A stretch of 64,000 bases of DNA from Malania oleifera (Eukaryota > Streptophyta > Magnoliopsida > Santalales > Ximeniaceae). Positions 22,429 to 34,424 of the stretch are shown here, in pieces; position 1 is the first letter of the stretch, and each line of letters opens with the position of its first letter. The notes below the pieces were generated by a model. That model saw only the letters and a list, made by a program, of their open reading frames with translations, had not been told where the DNA came from and searched no databases. Location of the stretch: NCBI RefSeq assembly GCF_029873635.1, contig NC_080420.1, positions 58,544,346 to 58,608,345 on the forward strand, given 5' to 3'. Both the position numbers and the translations under genes were made by a program.

Positions 22429-24472
22429 CATCTTGCAAGCAATCCTTGGTGTTTGAGGTTTGATCGATAAGTAATTGGTTTGTGGATTCAATATATATAT
22501 CAAAGGTTTTTATCTTTTTATGAATTCTTTCTCAAACCTTTTTATATTCAACAATTAAAAATGCAATGTTTTAAGTTTCAATCACTAGACCAGCTAAGAA
22601 TCGAAATTAAATTTTAAGACTTTATGAATTAGTATATCAACTTGATCTTACAACAATTTCAATCAACACCCAGCCAATGAATTAATTCAATGAATATTAG
22701 CACAAACCAATAATATAATACTTTTAGATTTTGAAAATTTTAATCCACTCAACAAGTTAATCAAAACAGGATTCACACTATAGAATGAATTTAGAAAAGC
22801 TTCCCATATTTAGTGATTGAATAACTCAAAGTAGAGTTTGATAAAAGTCTCGTGTTAATAGATTTAATAAAGCACAATTGAAATTTCCAACACTCTTCCA
22901 AAACTCAGAATTTAAATAAACTTTTAATTAATGAGTCTTGGGTGTTAATCAATCAACATACTCCCTTATGGTTTCCGCAATAAATATTGATCAATCAAAG
23001 TACTCCCGTTTGGTTTTCACAATCCCAAAGTCAAATTAATCTTCAATTTATTTAATATCCAATCCACACAATTTATAGATTTAAAATAAACAACCACGCA
23101 GTTATATGTGCATAGAAAATTAAAGAGAATTTAGGGAAAGAGAGTGAGACCAAGTTTTTACGAGGTTTGTATATACCCTCCTACGTCCTCACCTTAGGCA
23201 ACACCACCTAACGATTCTACTATAACACTCCTTTACAAGTAGGAGCAACCTTACAAACCCTCCTTCAATAGGCTAGAGTACACCTTTCCAAATGATACCC
23301 CATGCTTGGTACAACGATTCAACAACCTGAACAGTCAAGAAAATAAGAAAACAAGAACAATTTCTTGCGTACAAGAATTACTCTAAAACAGAGTAGATTA
23401 GTACATATATAGCATAGCTAATCATTACTTCAAAGTAAATATCAATGTAGAATGAAATTGAAGCTCGAAGAGTCTATCATTGGGATCTCTCTTGGATTGG
23501 TTCAAAACTCAGAAGTTGTGCTCAGAGATCAATGATCAATGACTCAGTATTTCTTAGAAAATCTCAGTAAGTAGATGTGTGCAAGTAGACTTTGAGAGAG
23601 TATGAACAATATAACTTGAAATCAAATTTTCAATTCTTGGTATTCAATTTGATTTGAGAAACCATGTATTTATAGGCTCAAAAAGTAATAAATTCATGTT
23701 TCCTTAGTTACTTGGAGTGTTTCCCAAGTTTTCATAAAGTTTGGGGCACAAGCAACTCAATTTTGAAAGTTTAAAACACTATTTAAAAACTAGCCGTTTT
23801 GAGGGTTAGTCGCCTAAACCCATCGGGGTCAATCTTCTGACCTTTGAAAATCAGCATATTTTCAAGGTCAAAATAGGGTCAGTCGGCTGAGGTCTCAGGG
23901 GTTAGTCGCTTGATCCTTCACTGTCTTCCAATTTTCATTCAGCAAAATTGTCAATCGCCTGACCAGACAAGGGTTGGTCGCCTGAACAATTAAAAACATT
24001 GTTTTTCAAGTTTATTTCCAAAACATTAGCCAACTTGTTTTGATACTTTTATAGATTATTTTCTGGAGTTTTCAAAATAAGGTCTCTAAGTCCATAACAA
24101 ACCCTAATGAGCTTCAAAGCATTCATTTTGATATTTAAATGAAGTACTTGCATAAGACTTCCCTAAAACTTTAAAACTTTCTAAACTTGAAGTCTTCATG
24201 TATCTCTTGTTTTGAGTCCATTTTGTCTTGAACTTCAATATCCTTTAAGCTTCCATATGATTTGTCTATCTTTGGCTTCTTGAGCCTCCTTTTGATCACT
24301 TGGCTTTGGGATACATTCTTTAATAACACTTGTGATCTTAAGCTTATAAACCTTGAACTTTTGAACGTCATATACTAGATTTCCTAAAACATCAACACTT
24401 AACCATAACATGTTAAATTTACCTTTATTTGTTATCATCAAAATAAGATTCGAAAGCCATGTTAGGCCAACA
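22429..24472 (-). repeat. Sirevirus LTR, minus orientation, probably near full length
   Basis: Minus-strand start TGTTGGCCTAACATGGC at 24472, the same LTR type as in D, E and F. TATTTATA at 23667-23674 is the TATA box on the minus strand. Inverted-repeat words (GTCGCCTAAACC, CAGTCGGCTGAG, CAATCGCCTGACC) cluster at 23800-23990, upstream of it. Blocks near 22970-23030 (ACTCCCGTTTGG) and 23155-23210 (CCTCCTACGTCCTCACC) match the F LTR. The left end (about 22434) is degenerate, and no clear target-site duplication is seen. No internal region adjoins either side. Confidence 0.78.
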
Positions 24473-26961
24473 CAATGTCACCTTTGAACCAAGATGAGTT
24501 TGACATAAGCTTAAGCGCATTTGGCTGAAGACGATAAACTTAGCGCTTCCGAGAGGCAACCCGATAATTTTTATTTTCTTTTTTGAGTCAATAGGTTATT
24601 TATGGTATACGAAGTAAAGTTACAAGTATTTAGAGTAAACCTTAGGATAAGTTGGGGGTGCAACCAACGAAGCGACCATCCCATATATGGGCAACTAGGT
24701 TTGATCCCTAAATTGTGTTGAAATTCAAAAATACCGAGAGAGTCAACCATGTCTACGACCAGTGCCATGTTGGGTGCGCCCTGGTCGAGAACATTGAAAA
24801 TTTGTTTAATACCTCTTTTGTCTCCAACTTTTCACCTCCTTCTTTCTCATTACCACTTGCTTGAGCATAGTAACATTTTCTTCGCACTCGCCACAATGTC
24901 TTCTCCACCTATCCTAGGGCACGGTTTGTCCCCAAAATATTCTCCAAACTCATCCCATGCCCCGTCACCAACTCCTCTTGTATCTCAAATATGGGATGAA
25001 CTATGTATTCTATGCCAAGAATTTGAGTTCCTCTGATCCTTCATTTCTCAATCCCACACAGAGATATAGGAGCATTTTGAGCAGGGGGTTCAGACCATCA
25101 TCACATTTATTCATTATATCAGCTCCAATTCAATGGCACTGAACCACCCTAGAATAGTTACAAAAATCTCATTGGACCCTACTAGGGTACCACCCTCGTC
25201 CCCCATTTTGATTGAGGTTGTTGTCCGTGGGTCTGAGGAAGCTCCGCCTACTCATTTTTACTGGGCTAGCCAGCCTCATTCTGACACTAGGGCAGGCCAC
25301 CCATCTGCAACCTCCAAGAAATTAGGAGGCAGGGATTTGAATGACCATTTCTGAAGGGCAATTGACGATGAGTAGGATAGAGTCCAAACTGGTTGGTTCA
25401 AATATTGTGTGCGTGCCTACATATATTTTATACCCTCTACATACACCTATATAACCTAGTGTTACATGCATAGGCTTCTCAGTTACATGATTTTATTATG
25501 CTTAGTAACAATGTAATGAATTAGTTGTGTAAAATTTGCATAACATGGCCGATATCTTGGTATTACTCCAGACAATTTGACTAGTGGTTTATTTGGGTTA
25601 AAAATGCTGTGTAACCTATTGTATTTACATGGTGCTTCATGAGGCTAAAAACACACTTACATATGATTTGTAGTGCTTAGGGTTCTTTGAGAACACTCAG
25701 AGAACACCCGTGGCGACTATGACACCTTGTGAGGTACTATTGAGCCATTTGTTCATTTCTCGAGTTATTGACTTCAAACTCTTAGTTTATAAAACTCAAT
25801 AATCCTCCTTTTGCTGGACTTTCTTTGCCAACTAGTCATCATTTTTGCATTTGCTAGCCTAGTGGTGACATCAAGTGGGGAGATATAAATCTAGGTCTTG
25901 TAACTTACTCAAGATATGAAGGTTAAGCCACCCCTAGAAATAGACTATTTTCCATGGACTCCTGTTTGAGTTACATTCCCATTGGAGATATAAAGATAAT
26001 AAAAGAGTGTAATGATTGTCTTAGCCGACCAAGCAAGGAAAGAAAATGAAAATGAAAAACTTGAGCAGAGAAAATGAAAAAAAAAATATATATCTGCTCT
26101 AAACAAATATAAAGAGGTCAAGCTAAGGATACGACACCACAATTCTACACGTAAGACTAATCTTCTGCTGACCAATGCACTTGCTGAATTCACGCTTAGT
26201 CTGGGAATAAGTTCTTCTAGGGTGGTCTTGATTGAATGTGGCGAGTAAATGAGAAGATGCATGGGTGAAGGACTCGAAACCTTTGTAAAGGCTAGATTCC
26301 TTTCCTATAGGACTAGTCCACTCTACATTTTTAGCGTTAGTTCTTCAAATATGTGGGACGTTTTATCATGACAATATTCCTCATATATGAGAGTGAACCC
26401 ATTTCCTGAGTGAATTTTGAAGGAATGAACCAATGAGGCTAAGTCAAGACAACTGTTCTGTAAGTGTCCCAGGACACTCTAAGTGAGACAAATCATATAC
26501 TTTACACAAGCCTTATGAAGTGGCCTATTCATACCTAGATTTACATGCTAATATTAACTCTAAATTATAATCATGGGTTGATTCTTTGTGAGTTGTGTCT
26601 TGAGATGGCTATATTATTGTTGAAATTTGCATGATTAAATTGTTGCGGAGTGTGTGTATAATGGAATCATGCATGAAAAGGCTTGGATGTAATCAGGGTA
26701 TATTATTGTTTATAAATTGGTATAAATTTTGTTGCATACGACTTTATTTCATGATTCACTTAACTGGTATTTGTGGGTATCGCCCTGGAAACCCTTATGA
26801 GAATAGAACTCGTCCACTAAGATCAACCTAGGGGTTTAAAACCTTGTTGCATGTGGTATAAATGCAACTGTGTTTCCCGCGAAAAAGGATGTAGGCATGA
26901 TTTAGTAGTTTTCTTAGATTTTGCTTTTCTTGAGGACTAGCAAAGTGTAAGTTGGGGATTA
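24473..26961 (+). other. 3' non-coding region of Athila element C
   Basis: After the pol end comes a segment with LTR-like words (CTGGTCGAGAACATTGAAAA at 24781-24800), then about 600 bases with short open frames that resemble nothing I know (24749-25354), then the block shared with the other Athila copies from about 25430 (for example AGAACACTCAGAGAACACCC near 25690 and GTCATCATTTTTGCATTTGC near 25835). It ends with the purine-rich AAGTTGGGGATTA at the LTR. Confidence 0.75.
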
Positions 26962-28581
26962 TGATGAGTCCCTAAAATGCATGATTTTAGACCCTCATTT
27001 ATCTTTGTTTATCCTCATTTTACTATGTATTTTCCCAGAGTTATCATTGTTTGGAGCTATGCAAGGTTTGTTCATCTTTTCAGGAAAAACATGTTAAAAC
27101 CATTGAGTAGGCATTACAAGAAGAAGCTAAGGAGGATTTGGAGGACTCAAAGATCAAATCAGATGCTCAACCAAACTCCATAAGCTTTAGATCATCAAGG
27201 GAAAAAAATACGATGTTTGACTATGTGGTGCGACTAGCAGCACAAGGGGCGACTTAGTCTTCCGCCGCAGACTCCAAGGTTCAGATTAAAATCAAAATGC
27301 TGCAAGGTTTGACCAAGTCCACGACCAAGTGACTCTCTAGGGCGAACACATGGAAATACTGAGCTAGAACTAAAAGTACAATTACCGAGAGTCTCGACGA
27401 AGTGTTCAACCAAGAGACCTTAAGGGGAGACTATGTCGAGTTCTTGAGATTTTCTAAAGATCGAGATCCTGCAAGTCTCAACCATCAATTTGACTAAGAA
27501 GACCCTGAGGCACGACATAGTCGAAGACATTGAAGATTCAAATTTTTGATTTCTCGCAAGTCATGACCAGGGCGCGCACAAGAATGACATAGGGGTGACT
27601 TGGTCGACAGCGACGATCTTCTACACGAGATTTGCTGCAAACTTTCCTAACTTGTAAAAAAAACCTTGTAAACCTAGAGCCTATAAGTATTCACTAAAAA
27701 CATGAGCTCTAGGTTCCTCTTTGGCCTCTCTTAGATTAGTGATGGACTTAAGATGTCATTGAGAACCACTTTAGTTTAGAAGTAAAGTAGATTTCAATTC
27801 CTATTTCGGTCTGTGCATGAAGTGTTTGACGGTCTATGACAACTGATGGCGTTCTTGTGCTTCCATGTATATTACATGATCTTCTTTTGTACTTATTAGC
27901 ATTAGTGATAGACGTGATAAATGCAAAGGGATGATCTTTTTACATGCTTTCTCCTTTACTTGCTTTCACTTTACTGCTTTCTTTACTTGCTCTTGATTTA
28001 TTGCTGTGTGTGCGATGAAAGGTTGCATATAAGAATAAGCACTACTACATTTTTGTCAAAGGGAAATAGTTGGCCACAAATTCTCCGGAGGTGTTTGTGA
28101 TCGTTAAGATAGGGTATACTCCGGTTCTCAACCGTGCTCTAGACAGTTTGTGCACCCTAGCTACCCTATACCCTCATAGTCCCTCTCCCACTTTGGCCTG
28201 AGATTCTTACATTGGTCCTTCTATCAAGGCCTGAAGGAGTGTAGTCAAAGGCATGGCGTCTAGTGCTTGATTCAGTCATCAGTACTACTTTGTAGGAGTA
28301 GGGTAACATAGGTTTTACTTGCTTTCCAGTAGTGTTAGTTTACATGCTTTCGTTTAATTGCTTTCCAGTAGTTGGATAGAAAATGCACTTAAAAATATCA
28401 TCTTTTACTTCTTTTAATAATAAGGCTTTAGTAAACTAATTTGGAAGAGGTCTCATAACTGCGCTTTAAGTCTTTGTGGATCGACACCCGACTTACACAC
28501 TTTCTACTGAACTTGGGATTAGTTAGGTTATATAAATTTTATCTTTGGTAGTTAAGGACCCAAGCCTTGGTGAGCCTACCA
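26962..28581 (+). repeat. Athila-type LTR (LTR4), full length, about 1.62 kb
   Basis: TGATGAGTCCCTAAAATGC start and GGTGAGCCTACCA end, the reverse counterpart of LTR1. CCTATAAGTATTC near 27680 is the TATA-like box. GTCGA, CGACC and GGTCG words cluster at 27220-27615, directly upstream. It preserves more of the subfamily sequence than LTR1. Confidence 0.88.
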
Positions 28582-28976
28582 CCTAGCATTGTTCACTAGA
28601 CAACTAGAAAAGTTCTTTAAAAGAATAAAATATTTGCTAAAAAATTGGAGGAACAAAACTAGGCAAAGGTGAACCAAGTAAGAAAGAAATAAAGGCTGAA
28701 CCCCCAACTTGTTTTACCTACAAAAAGGTAGGCCATATAAAACTTGATTGTCAGCAGCTCAAGAAAGAAGATAAGAAGAAAAATAAGAAAGCTATGAAAG
28801 CCACTACTTGGGACGACTCCAGCCAAAACAACTTGGAAAGCGACTCAAGTAATCAAGAAGTAGCTAACCTAAGAAGATTTGGGTACCTAATGTAACTTCT
28901 TAAATCCTTTTTGTAGGTATGTTTTAGGTCCACCCCATCAAAAGACAAGTGGTACTTAAATAGTGGTTACTCAATG
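28582..28976 (+). pseudogene. gag: C-terminal gag fragment and start of protease (element D)
   Basis: Begins in the basic region (FTRQLEKFFKR) and reaches a zinc-knuckle relic CFTYKKVGHIKLDC near 28705-28746, in which the second Cys is Tyr, so RNA binding by this knuckle would fail. The acidic stretch DDSSQNNLESDSSNQ follows. The region between the first and second knuckles is shortened. It ends in the protease entrance KWYLNSGYS, where the active-site Asp of DSG is Asn. Confidence 0.82.
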
Positions 28977-28981
28977 CATAT
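28977..28981. repeat. Target-site duplication CATAT, left copy
   Basis: CATAT directly before the TGTTG start of the solo LTR; repeated at 30986-30990 directly after its end. A 5-bp duplication is the normal copia insertion footprint. Confidence 0.93.
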
Positions 28982-30985
28982 TGTTGAATTTTTGAATCTA
29001 ATCCCTGTTTTGATGCTGACAAAGCACAAGTTACTTATGTGTGTATTTAGTGATTGAATAGGGTTTAATTCAACACACACATAAGGTGACTGGAAATGGA
29101 AGCCTTGAAGGATGTAAAGACTATACACTTAGGTGCACTCCATGATGTTAGAAGAGCGAAGAAGAAGACATATTTGATTTAATTTGTATATGCATTTAGG
29201 ATTTTATATTTTGGTCTGTAATAAATGCATACATTTTGCATGATATGACTTAATATTCAGATAGGCCATAGACAGACCTTATGTTTGATTGACCGGCGTT
29301 TGGTTTTTGGGCTTAATTAAAAAACCTAGGCCATAGAATGACAATAGGAACCATGACCCTTACACTTGAATGCCACATGCTTTTTCACCACGGTTGAAAT
29401 TACATAAGAGACCAAATAGAACATAAAGGGCATTTTTGTGATGTTTCGGGTGACCGAACCTTGACAATATAAAATGCCTCAATTGACTAAACTGGTTGGG
29501 GGTCAACAGTTGACCATGCCTCGGGTGACGGAACCAAAATGAACGTAGCTTCCACGATTGACCGAACCCTGGTCATTGACTTTTCCACTGTCCTAGAGCT
29601 ACCAAACTTGTAGTTCAAAAAGGCCCCAGGCGACCAAACCTTATGAATTTGTAAGCCAAACCATGCATCAGGCACCCGAACGTACGAAGGTTTGGGAAAT
29701 CAACTTGCCCTAGCTAACTGGTTCTCCCCATGGCAAACCGAACCCAATTTTGGCCATGAGTCTATTCGGGCAACCAACCATATGAAACGGGCAACCGAAC
29801 CTCTCGGCTTGCGGTATTTTTAAATTCTTAAATGGGTTTAAAAATTAATTAAACTTTTCTAATAATACTCAGCGTGTCCTTAATGGTGAAAAATTTCCGA
29901 GTATTTATATATACCCTTTTCATAACATAAATTAGCAACTTTGATTAAGAAATATTTTCTCTCAAATTTTTCACTTAATCAAAGTTCCCCCCTCCCCCCC
30001 CCCCCTCCCCCACACACTCGTATTTCAAAAATCACTTTGGGGTTAAATTTTTACACTCTCCAACTCTCTTTATTATTCTATGGAAAATCTTTTGAAAGAG
30101 AGCATCTTTATTTTAAGGCATTTACTTTTGCATCCATGCTTTCATAGAAAAAGTTTTATGTTGCAAAAATTATTTGAAAAACCAAAACCCTAGGTTCTCT
30201 TACTTCTTATGAAAATATTTATAGAGAAATATTTTATAGGGTTCAGATATTTGAATATTTTATCATATACATTATTTTTCAAAGATTGAAAATGTTAGCA
30301 CCCTTACTTTACAGAGCGTAACTCATATCATTAGAGAGTGCATGTATTGAGCTTAAATGTTTACATTTCTGCTTGTATTTAGACGCATGTTTATATGTAT
30401 GAAAAATGTTTTTTATTGTATCAGTTAGGTTCATCCCGTAAATTGAACTGGGGAGTCTCAGCCTTGTAAGTGAGACCAATTGGGTTTAGCCCGAAATTGA
30501 ACTAGGGAGTCTCAGCCCTATAAGTGAGACCGGTTCAGTTTGGCCCAAAAATTGAACTGGGGTTTTCCTCGCCCCTTAAGGAGAGGATGTAAACGACTTC
30601 TGCTCCACCCATTTAAGCGAGCAGGGATAGTGTAACCCTTGGGGGGTATGCCCAAGGTGGGGACATAGGCAGTAGTGGCTGAACCTCTTTAACAAATTTG
30701 TGTGTCATTCTCTTTCTATCTTATTTAAATTCCTGCACTTTAATTTCAACATGTGTATAAATGTTTATTTAATGTTATAATTATTGCATACACACATTTG
30801 ATTTAAATAAGATATACTACACATGTGCATGTTTACTTTCATTGTTAAAATAATTTTACATACACGCGTGTACATTGAATAGGATATGATATGTGATGAA
30901 TTGGCGTAAATGCTTAATTTAGCCAAAAGTTTTTAAAACCCAATTCATCCCCCCTCCCCCTCTTTGGATCATACCATTTCCAACA
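28982..30985 (+). repeat. Solo Sirevirus-type LTR, 2004 bp, inside element D protease
   Basis: TGTTGAATTTTTGAATC start, ...TTCCAACA end, perfect 5-bp target duplication and no internal region: a solo LTR left by recombination between the two LTRs of a former element. An array of inverted-repeat words (TTCGGGTGACCGAAC and others) lies at 29445-29800, TATTTATATATA at 29902-29913, and an imperfect 56-bp tandem repeat at about 30426-30590. C-rich runs occur near 29986-30011. It splits the protease codons of D. Confidence 0.95.
30426..30590 (+). repeat. Imperfect tandem repeat, about 56 bp, 2.7 units
   Basis: Units share ATTGAACTGGGGAGTCTCAG and the following AAGTGAGACC; the third unit is shorter and more diverged. 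It lies downstream of the TATA box of the solo LTR, thus within the transcribed part (R/U5) of the former element. Confidence 0.85.
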
Positions 30986-31263
30986 CATATGACTGGAGAT
31001 AAGTCCAAGTTTACACCATTAACACTAAAGGAAAGTGGACATGTCACTTTCAGAGATAATGCTAAGGGTAGAATTATCGGCATCTGCAAAGTCGGTAAGG
31101 AACCCTCCTTGATAATTGATAATGTACTATTGGTTGAAGGGTTAAAGCATAATCTACTTAGCATTAATCAACTAAGTGATAAAGGTTTTGACTTAACATT
31201 TAAAAAGGACAAATGCATAGTTGAACATACTGAAAAGCATGACATATTGTTTATTGCAAACTA
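30986..31263 (+). pseudogene. pol: Protease remainder of element D
   Basis: Continues the protease interrupted at 28981, reading MTGDKSKFTPL, then VTFRDNAKGRIIGICKVG and LLVEGLKHNLLSINQLSD, a close match to the same region of F. It ends at a stop at 31261-31263 just before the pre-integrase domain. The catalytic DSG triplet lies left of the solo LTR and is already altered there. Confidence 0.9.
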
Positions 31264-32540
31264 GGTTGAGAACGTATACTATATAAATTTTGAAAACCTA
31301 CTATCTCAAGAGGTTAAATGATTCACAACCTCAAATGAATCTAGTTGGCTATGGCATAAGAGACTAGGACATGCTAGCATGGATTTGTTATCCAAGTTAG
31401 CTAGAAAAAACTTAGTTAAAGATCTACCCTACACAAATTTCACAAAGACAAAGTTTGTCATGCTTGCCAACTTGGGAAGCAGACCAAGACTAGCTTTAAG
31501 AAGAAGCAGTTAATCTCCACTAGAAGGCCACTAGAACTAATTCACCTAGACCTATTTGGCCCCACTAAAACACAAATCCTAGAAGGAAAGAAATACACTT
31601 TCATCATTTTGTACGACTACTCCTGGTTTATGTGGGTGTTATTCTTTTCCTCGAAGATGAAGTGTGTAAAATGCTAACCAACCTGTGTAAGAAGATTCAA
31701 AATGAAAAAGGGTATGGTGTTTTACACATTAGAAGCAATAGAGGTGGAGAGCTCAAAAATCAAGATGTTGAATTTTTTTGTGAAAAAAATGGAATTTCTC
31801 ACAACTTTTTAGCACCACGTACACCTAAAAAAAATGGAGTTGTTGAAAGGAAGAATAGATCACTTCAGGAAATGGCTAGGACCATACTAAATGAGTATAA
31901 CCTACCTAAAAATTTTTGGGTTGAAGCAGTGAACACCGCCTGTTATGTAATGAATAGAGTGTCCATTAGAACCAGTCTAGATAAAACCCCCTATAAACTG
32001 TGGAAAGGTAAAAGACCAAACATCTCATACTTTCATGTATTTGGATGTAAGTGTTTTGTTCTAAATAGTAAAGGGGACCTAGAAATATTTGATGCTAAAT
32101 CATATAAAGGAATCTTCCTAAGATATGCAGTAAATAGTAAAACTTTTAGAGTCTATAATAAGAGAACCCTATTTGTCGTAAACTCCATATATGTAGCACT
32201 TGAGGAAGCAAATCCTTCGTTTTCTAAACCTACTGATGTTGATGATCTCGACATAAGAAAAATTTTAGAAGATTTAGTGATTCGTGAAATCAAGGATGAG
32301 AGCAATGAAACTCGAGCACCATCTAAAGATGACTCTCTAGAATATTATGAAGTTCATAAGGAATGGAAATTCATGAAGAATCACCGTAAGGACCAGATCA
32401 TAGGTGAACCATCACGAGGGGTGTCCACTAGATCCTCACTGGAGAACATGTGTAATCACTATGCATTCCTATATCAAGAGGAAACTAAGAATATAAATGA
32501 AGCAATCAATGATGATTCATGGGTAGTATCTATGTAAGAG
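31264..32540 (+). pseudogene. pol: Pre-integrase and integrase of element D
   Basis: The zinc-binding part ([18 protein letters not shown] at about 31345-31400) is followed by a frame break near 31440; HLDLFGPT near 31540 carries the first catalytic Asp. The main open piece (31632-32537) has RSNRGGEL where the second catalytic Asp stands as Asn, then the conserved Glu in NGVVERKN. The C-terminal segment FRVYNKRTLFVVNS is typical of Sirevirus pol. A stop at 32535-32537 ends it. With the Asn change the enzyme would be inactive even if the frame were open. Confidence 0.92.
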
Positions 32541-33333
32541 GAATTGAATCGGTTTAAAAGAAATAAAGTTTGGAAGTTAGTTCCTAGGCCCGCTGATCAT
32601 TTAGCAATTGGCACTAAATAAATCTATAAGAATAAAGAGGATGAAAATGACATTGTAGTATGTAACAAGGCTAGATTAGTAGCTCAAGGTTACAATCAAG
32701 AATAAGGTATTGATTATGATGAGACCTTTGCTCCCGTAGCTAGAATGGAAGAAATATGAATACTATTAGCCTACGCATCGCACAAAAACTTCAAAATCTA
32801 CCAAATGGATGTGAATAGTGCATTCTTGAATGGTTATTTAAATGAAGAAGTGTATGTAGCACAACCCCCTAGTTTTGAAGACTTCTATTTGTCAAATCAT
32901 GTGTTTAGACTAACAAAAGCCCTATACAGATTAAAACAAGCTCTTAGAGCTTGGCATGAAAGGTTAAGCGACTTCTTGTTAAAAAACGGCTTCACGAGAG
33001 GTAAAATGGATAGTACCTTATTTATTAAATCTAAGACCGATGATATGCTTATCATACAAATCTTTATTTATTATATCATATTTGGTGCTACAAATAAGTA
33101 ATTATACAAAGAATTCACTAGATGCATGCAAGATGAGATTGAAATGATTCCTTGGTCTTTAGATTAAACAAGCCAAAAATGAAACATTTATAAATCAATC
33201 AAAAAACATAAAGGACTTGCTCAAGAAATTTGATATAGAAGGTGGCAAGCCATTGGGAACCCCAATGAGCACTTTTATAAACCTAGACAAAGATGTGCAA
33301 GGAAAATCGGTAGATGTTAAATACTACTGAGGC
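32541..33333 (+). pseudogene. pol: Reverse transcriptase of element D
   Basis: Readable parts: RNKVWKLVPR at about 32556, GYNQE then a stop at 32703-32705, [20 protein letters not shown] from 32805. At the catalytic site (near 33058-33090) the two Asp residues of the YVDD box are replaced by Tyr (IFIYYIIFG). Several further stops and a deletion near 33150 are present. RT activity is lost. Confidence 0.92.
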
Positions 33334-33985
33334 ATGATAGGTAGCTTGCTTTATTTAACAGCCAGTAGACTTGACATTATGCTCAGTGTCTGCATGTGTG
33401 CTAAATTTCAAGAAGCACCTAAAGAATCTCATAAAATAGTTGTTAAAAGAATCTTAATGTATTTGATAGGTACTATAGACTTAGGTTTATGGTATCCTCA
33501 AGATACAACATTTGAAATGATCAACTATTCGGATACGTATTATGCTGGATGTAAAATAGATCGTAAGAGTACAAGTGGTACTTGCCACTTCTTTTTTGGT
33601 ACCTTTGTTTTCCAACAAACAGAATTTCGTGGCATTATCCACTACTGAAGCTAAGTACATAGCAGTAGGTAGTTGTTGTGCACAAGTGTTGTATATGAAA
33701 CAACAACTAAAGAATTTTAATTTGGAATAGGTAGTTGTACCCATTAAGTGTGATAACACTAGTGCCATAAAAATATCCAAAAATCCTATTTTTCATTCAA
33801 GGACTAAGTATATTCAAATAAGACATCACTTCCTAAGAGATCACGTACAAAAAGAGGATATCATTCTCGAATGCTTAAACACCAATGAATATTGGGTAGA
33901 TATTTTGACGAAATCTCTTCAAGAGAACGAGTTCATCTCAATATGACAAAAATTAGGTTTATTACGCAATAGAGAAGTAATTTGA
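33334..33985 (+). pseudogene. pol: RNase H of element D
   Basis: Starts MIGSLLYLTASRLDIM (end of RT), then YLIGTIDLGLWYPQ, NYSDTYYAGCKIDRKST with the first catalytic Asp, and [14 protein letters not shown] further on. A frameshift lies near 33590. The ORF ends at the TGA at 33983-33985. It is otherwise colinear with RNase H of E and F. Confidence 0.9.
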
Positions 33986-34424
33986 GAGGGATAAATTCAT
34001 TAAGATGAGTGTTTGTGTCAAAAGTGCAAGTTAGTCAAAATTTTAGAACTTCACCCAACTGACCCTTCACTATCAGTTGACTAAACAACTACTGAATTTC
34101 ATATTTTTAAAGTAAAGGCACTTCAAGCGACTGCATTATCAACATTTGTTGACTGAACCGCTACTAACTTATAAATTTTTTAAAATCCATATAGTTCAGG
34201 TGCTTGAATCGTGCATATATAAATACTTATTGTTCGCGAAAACCCTAATTTTTCACAATTTCAAGCACCTGAACACTATTTTTTCCACCCCTGAAGCCTC
34301 ATCTTTCACTTATTGGAGTTCTTACACTCAGATTTAGCCACTAAACCTCCATTAAACTTCCAAATCTTGCTTCATACTCTCGGTTTAGCTGACTTAACCG
34401 AACCATTTCTCCCACATTGTCCCA
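33986..34424 (+). other. Spacer between pol and the third ORF (element D), with inverted-repeat words
   Basis: No coding frame. Between about 34055 and 34205 it holds words of the CAGTTGACTGAA type (TCAGTTGACTAAAC, CAAGCGACTGCA, TGTTGACTGAACC). These resemble the array in the 3' LTR of the same element (36850-36990). Confidence 0.7.

Larger units (their letters stand above)
24473..28581 (+). mobile_element. Athila element C, 3' end with LTR (5'-truncated)
   Basis: Starts just before the end of pol, marked by GAGAGGCAACCCGAT near 24551, which matches element A. It continues through 2.4 kb of 3' region, a polypurine tract at 26950-26959 and a complete LTR. Gag and nearly all of pol are missing. 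The right edge of the LTR is flush with gag sequence of Sirevirus D, so C probably inserted into D. Confidence 0.8.

Noticed and set aside
24749-25354. Short overlapping open frames in Athila C as a host gene
   Set aside because: Low complexity, no recognisable domain, frames overlap and lie inside the transposon 3' region.
29986-30011. C-rich tract as a G-quadruplex or telomere-like element
   Set aside because: Simple homopolymer-like C runs without regular spacing; could fold, but nothing beyond composition supports a function.
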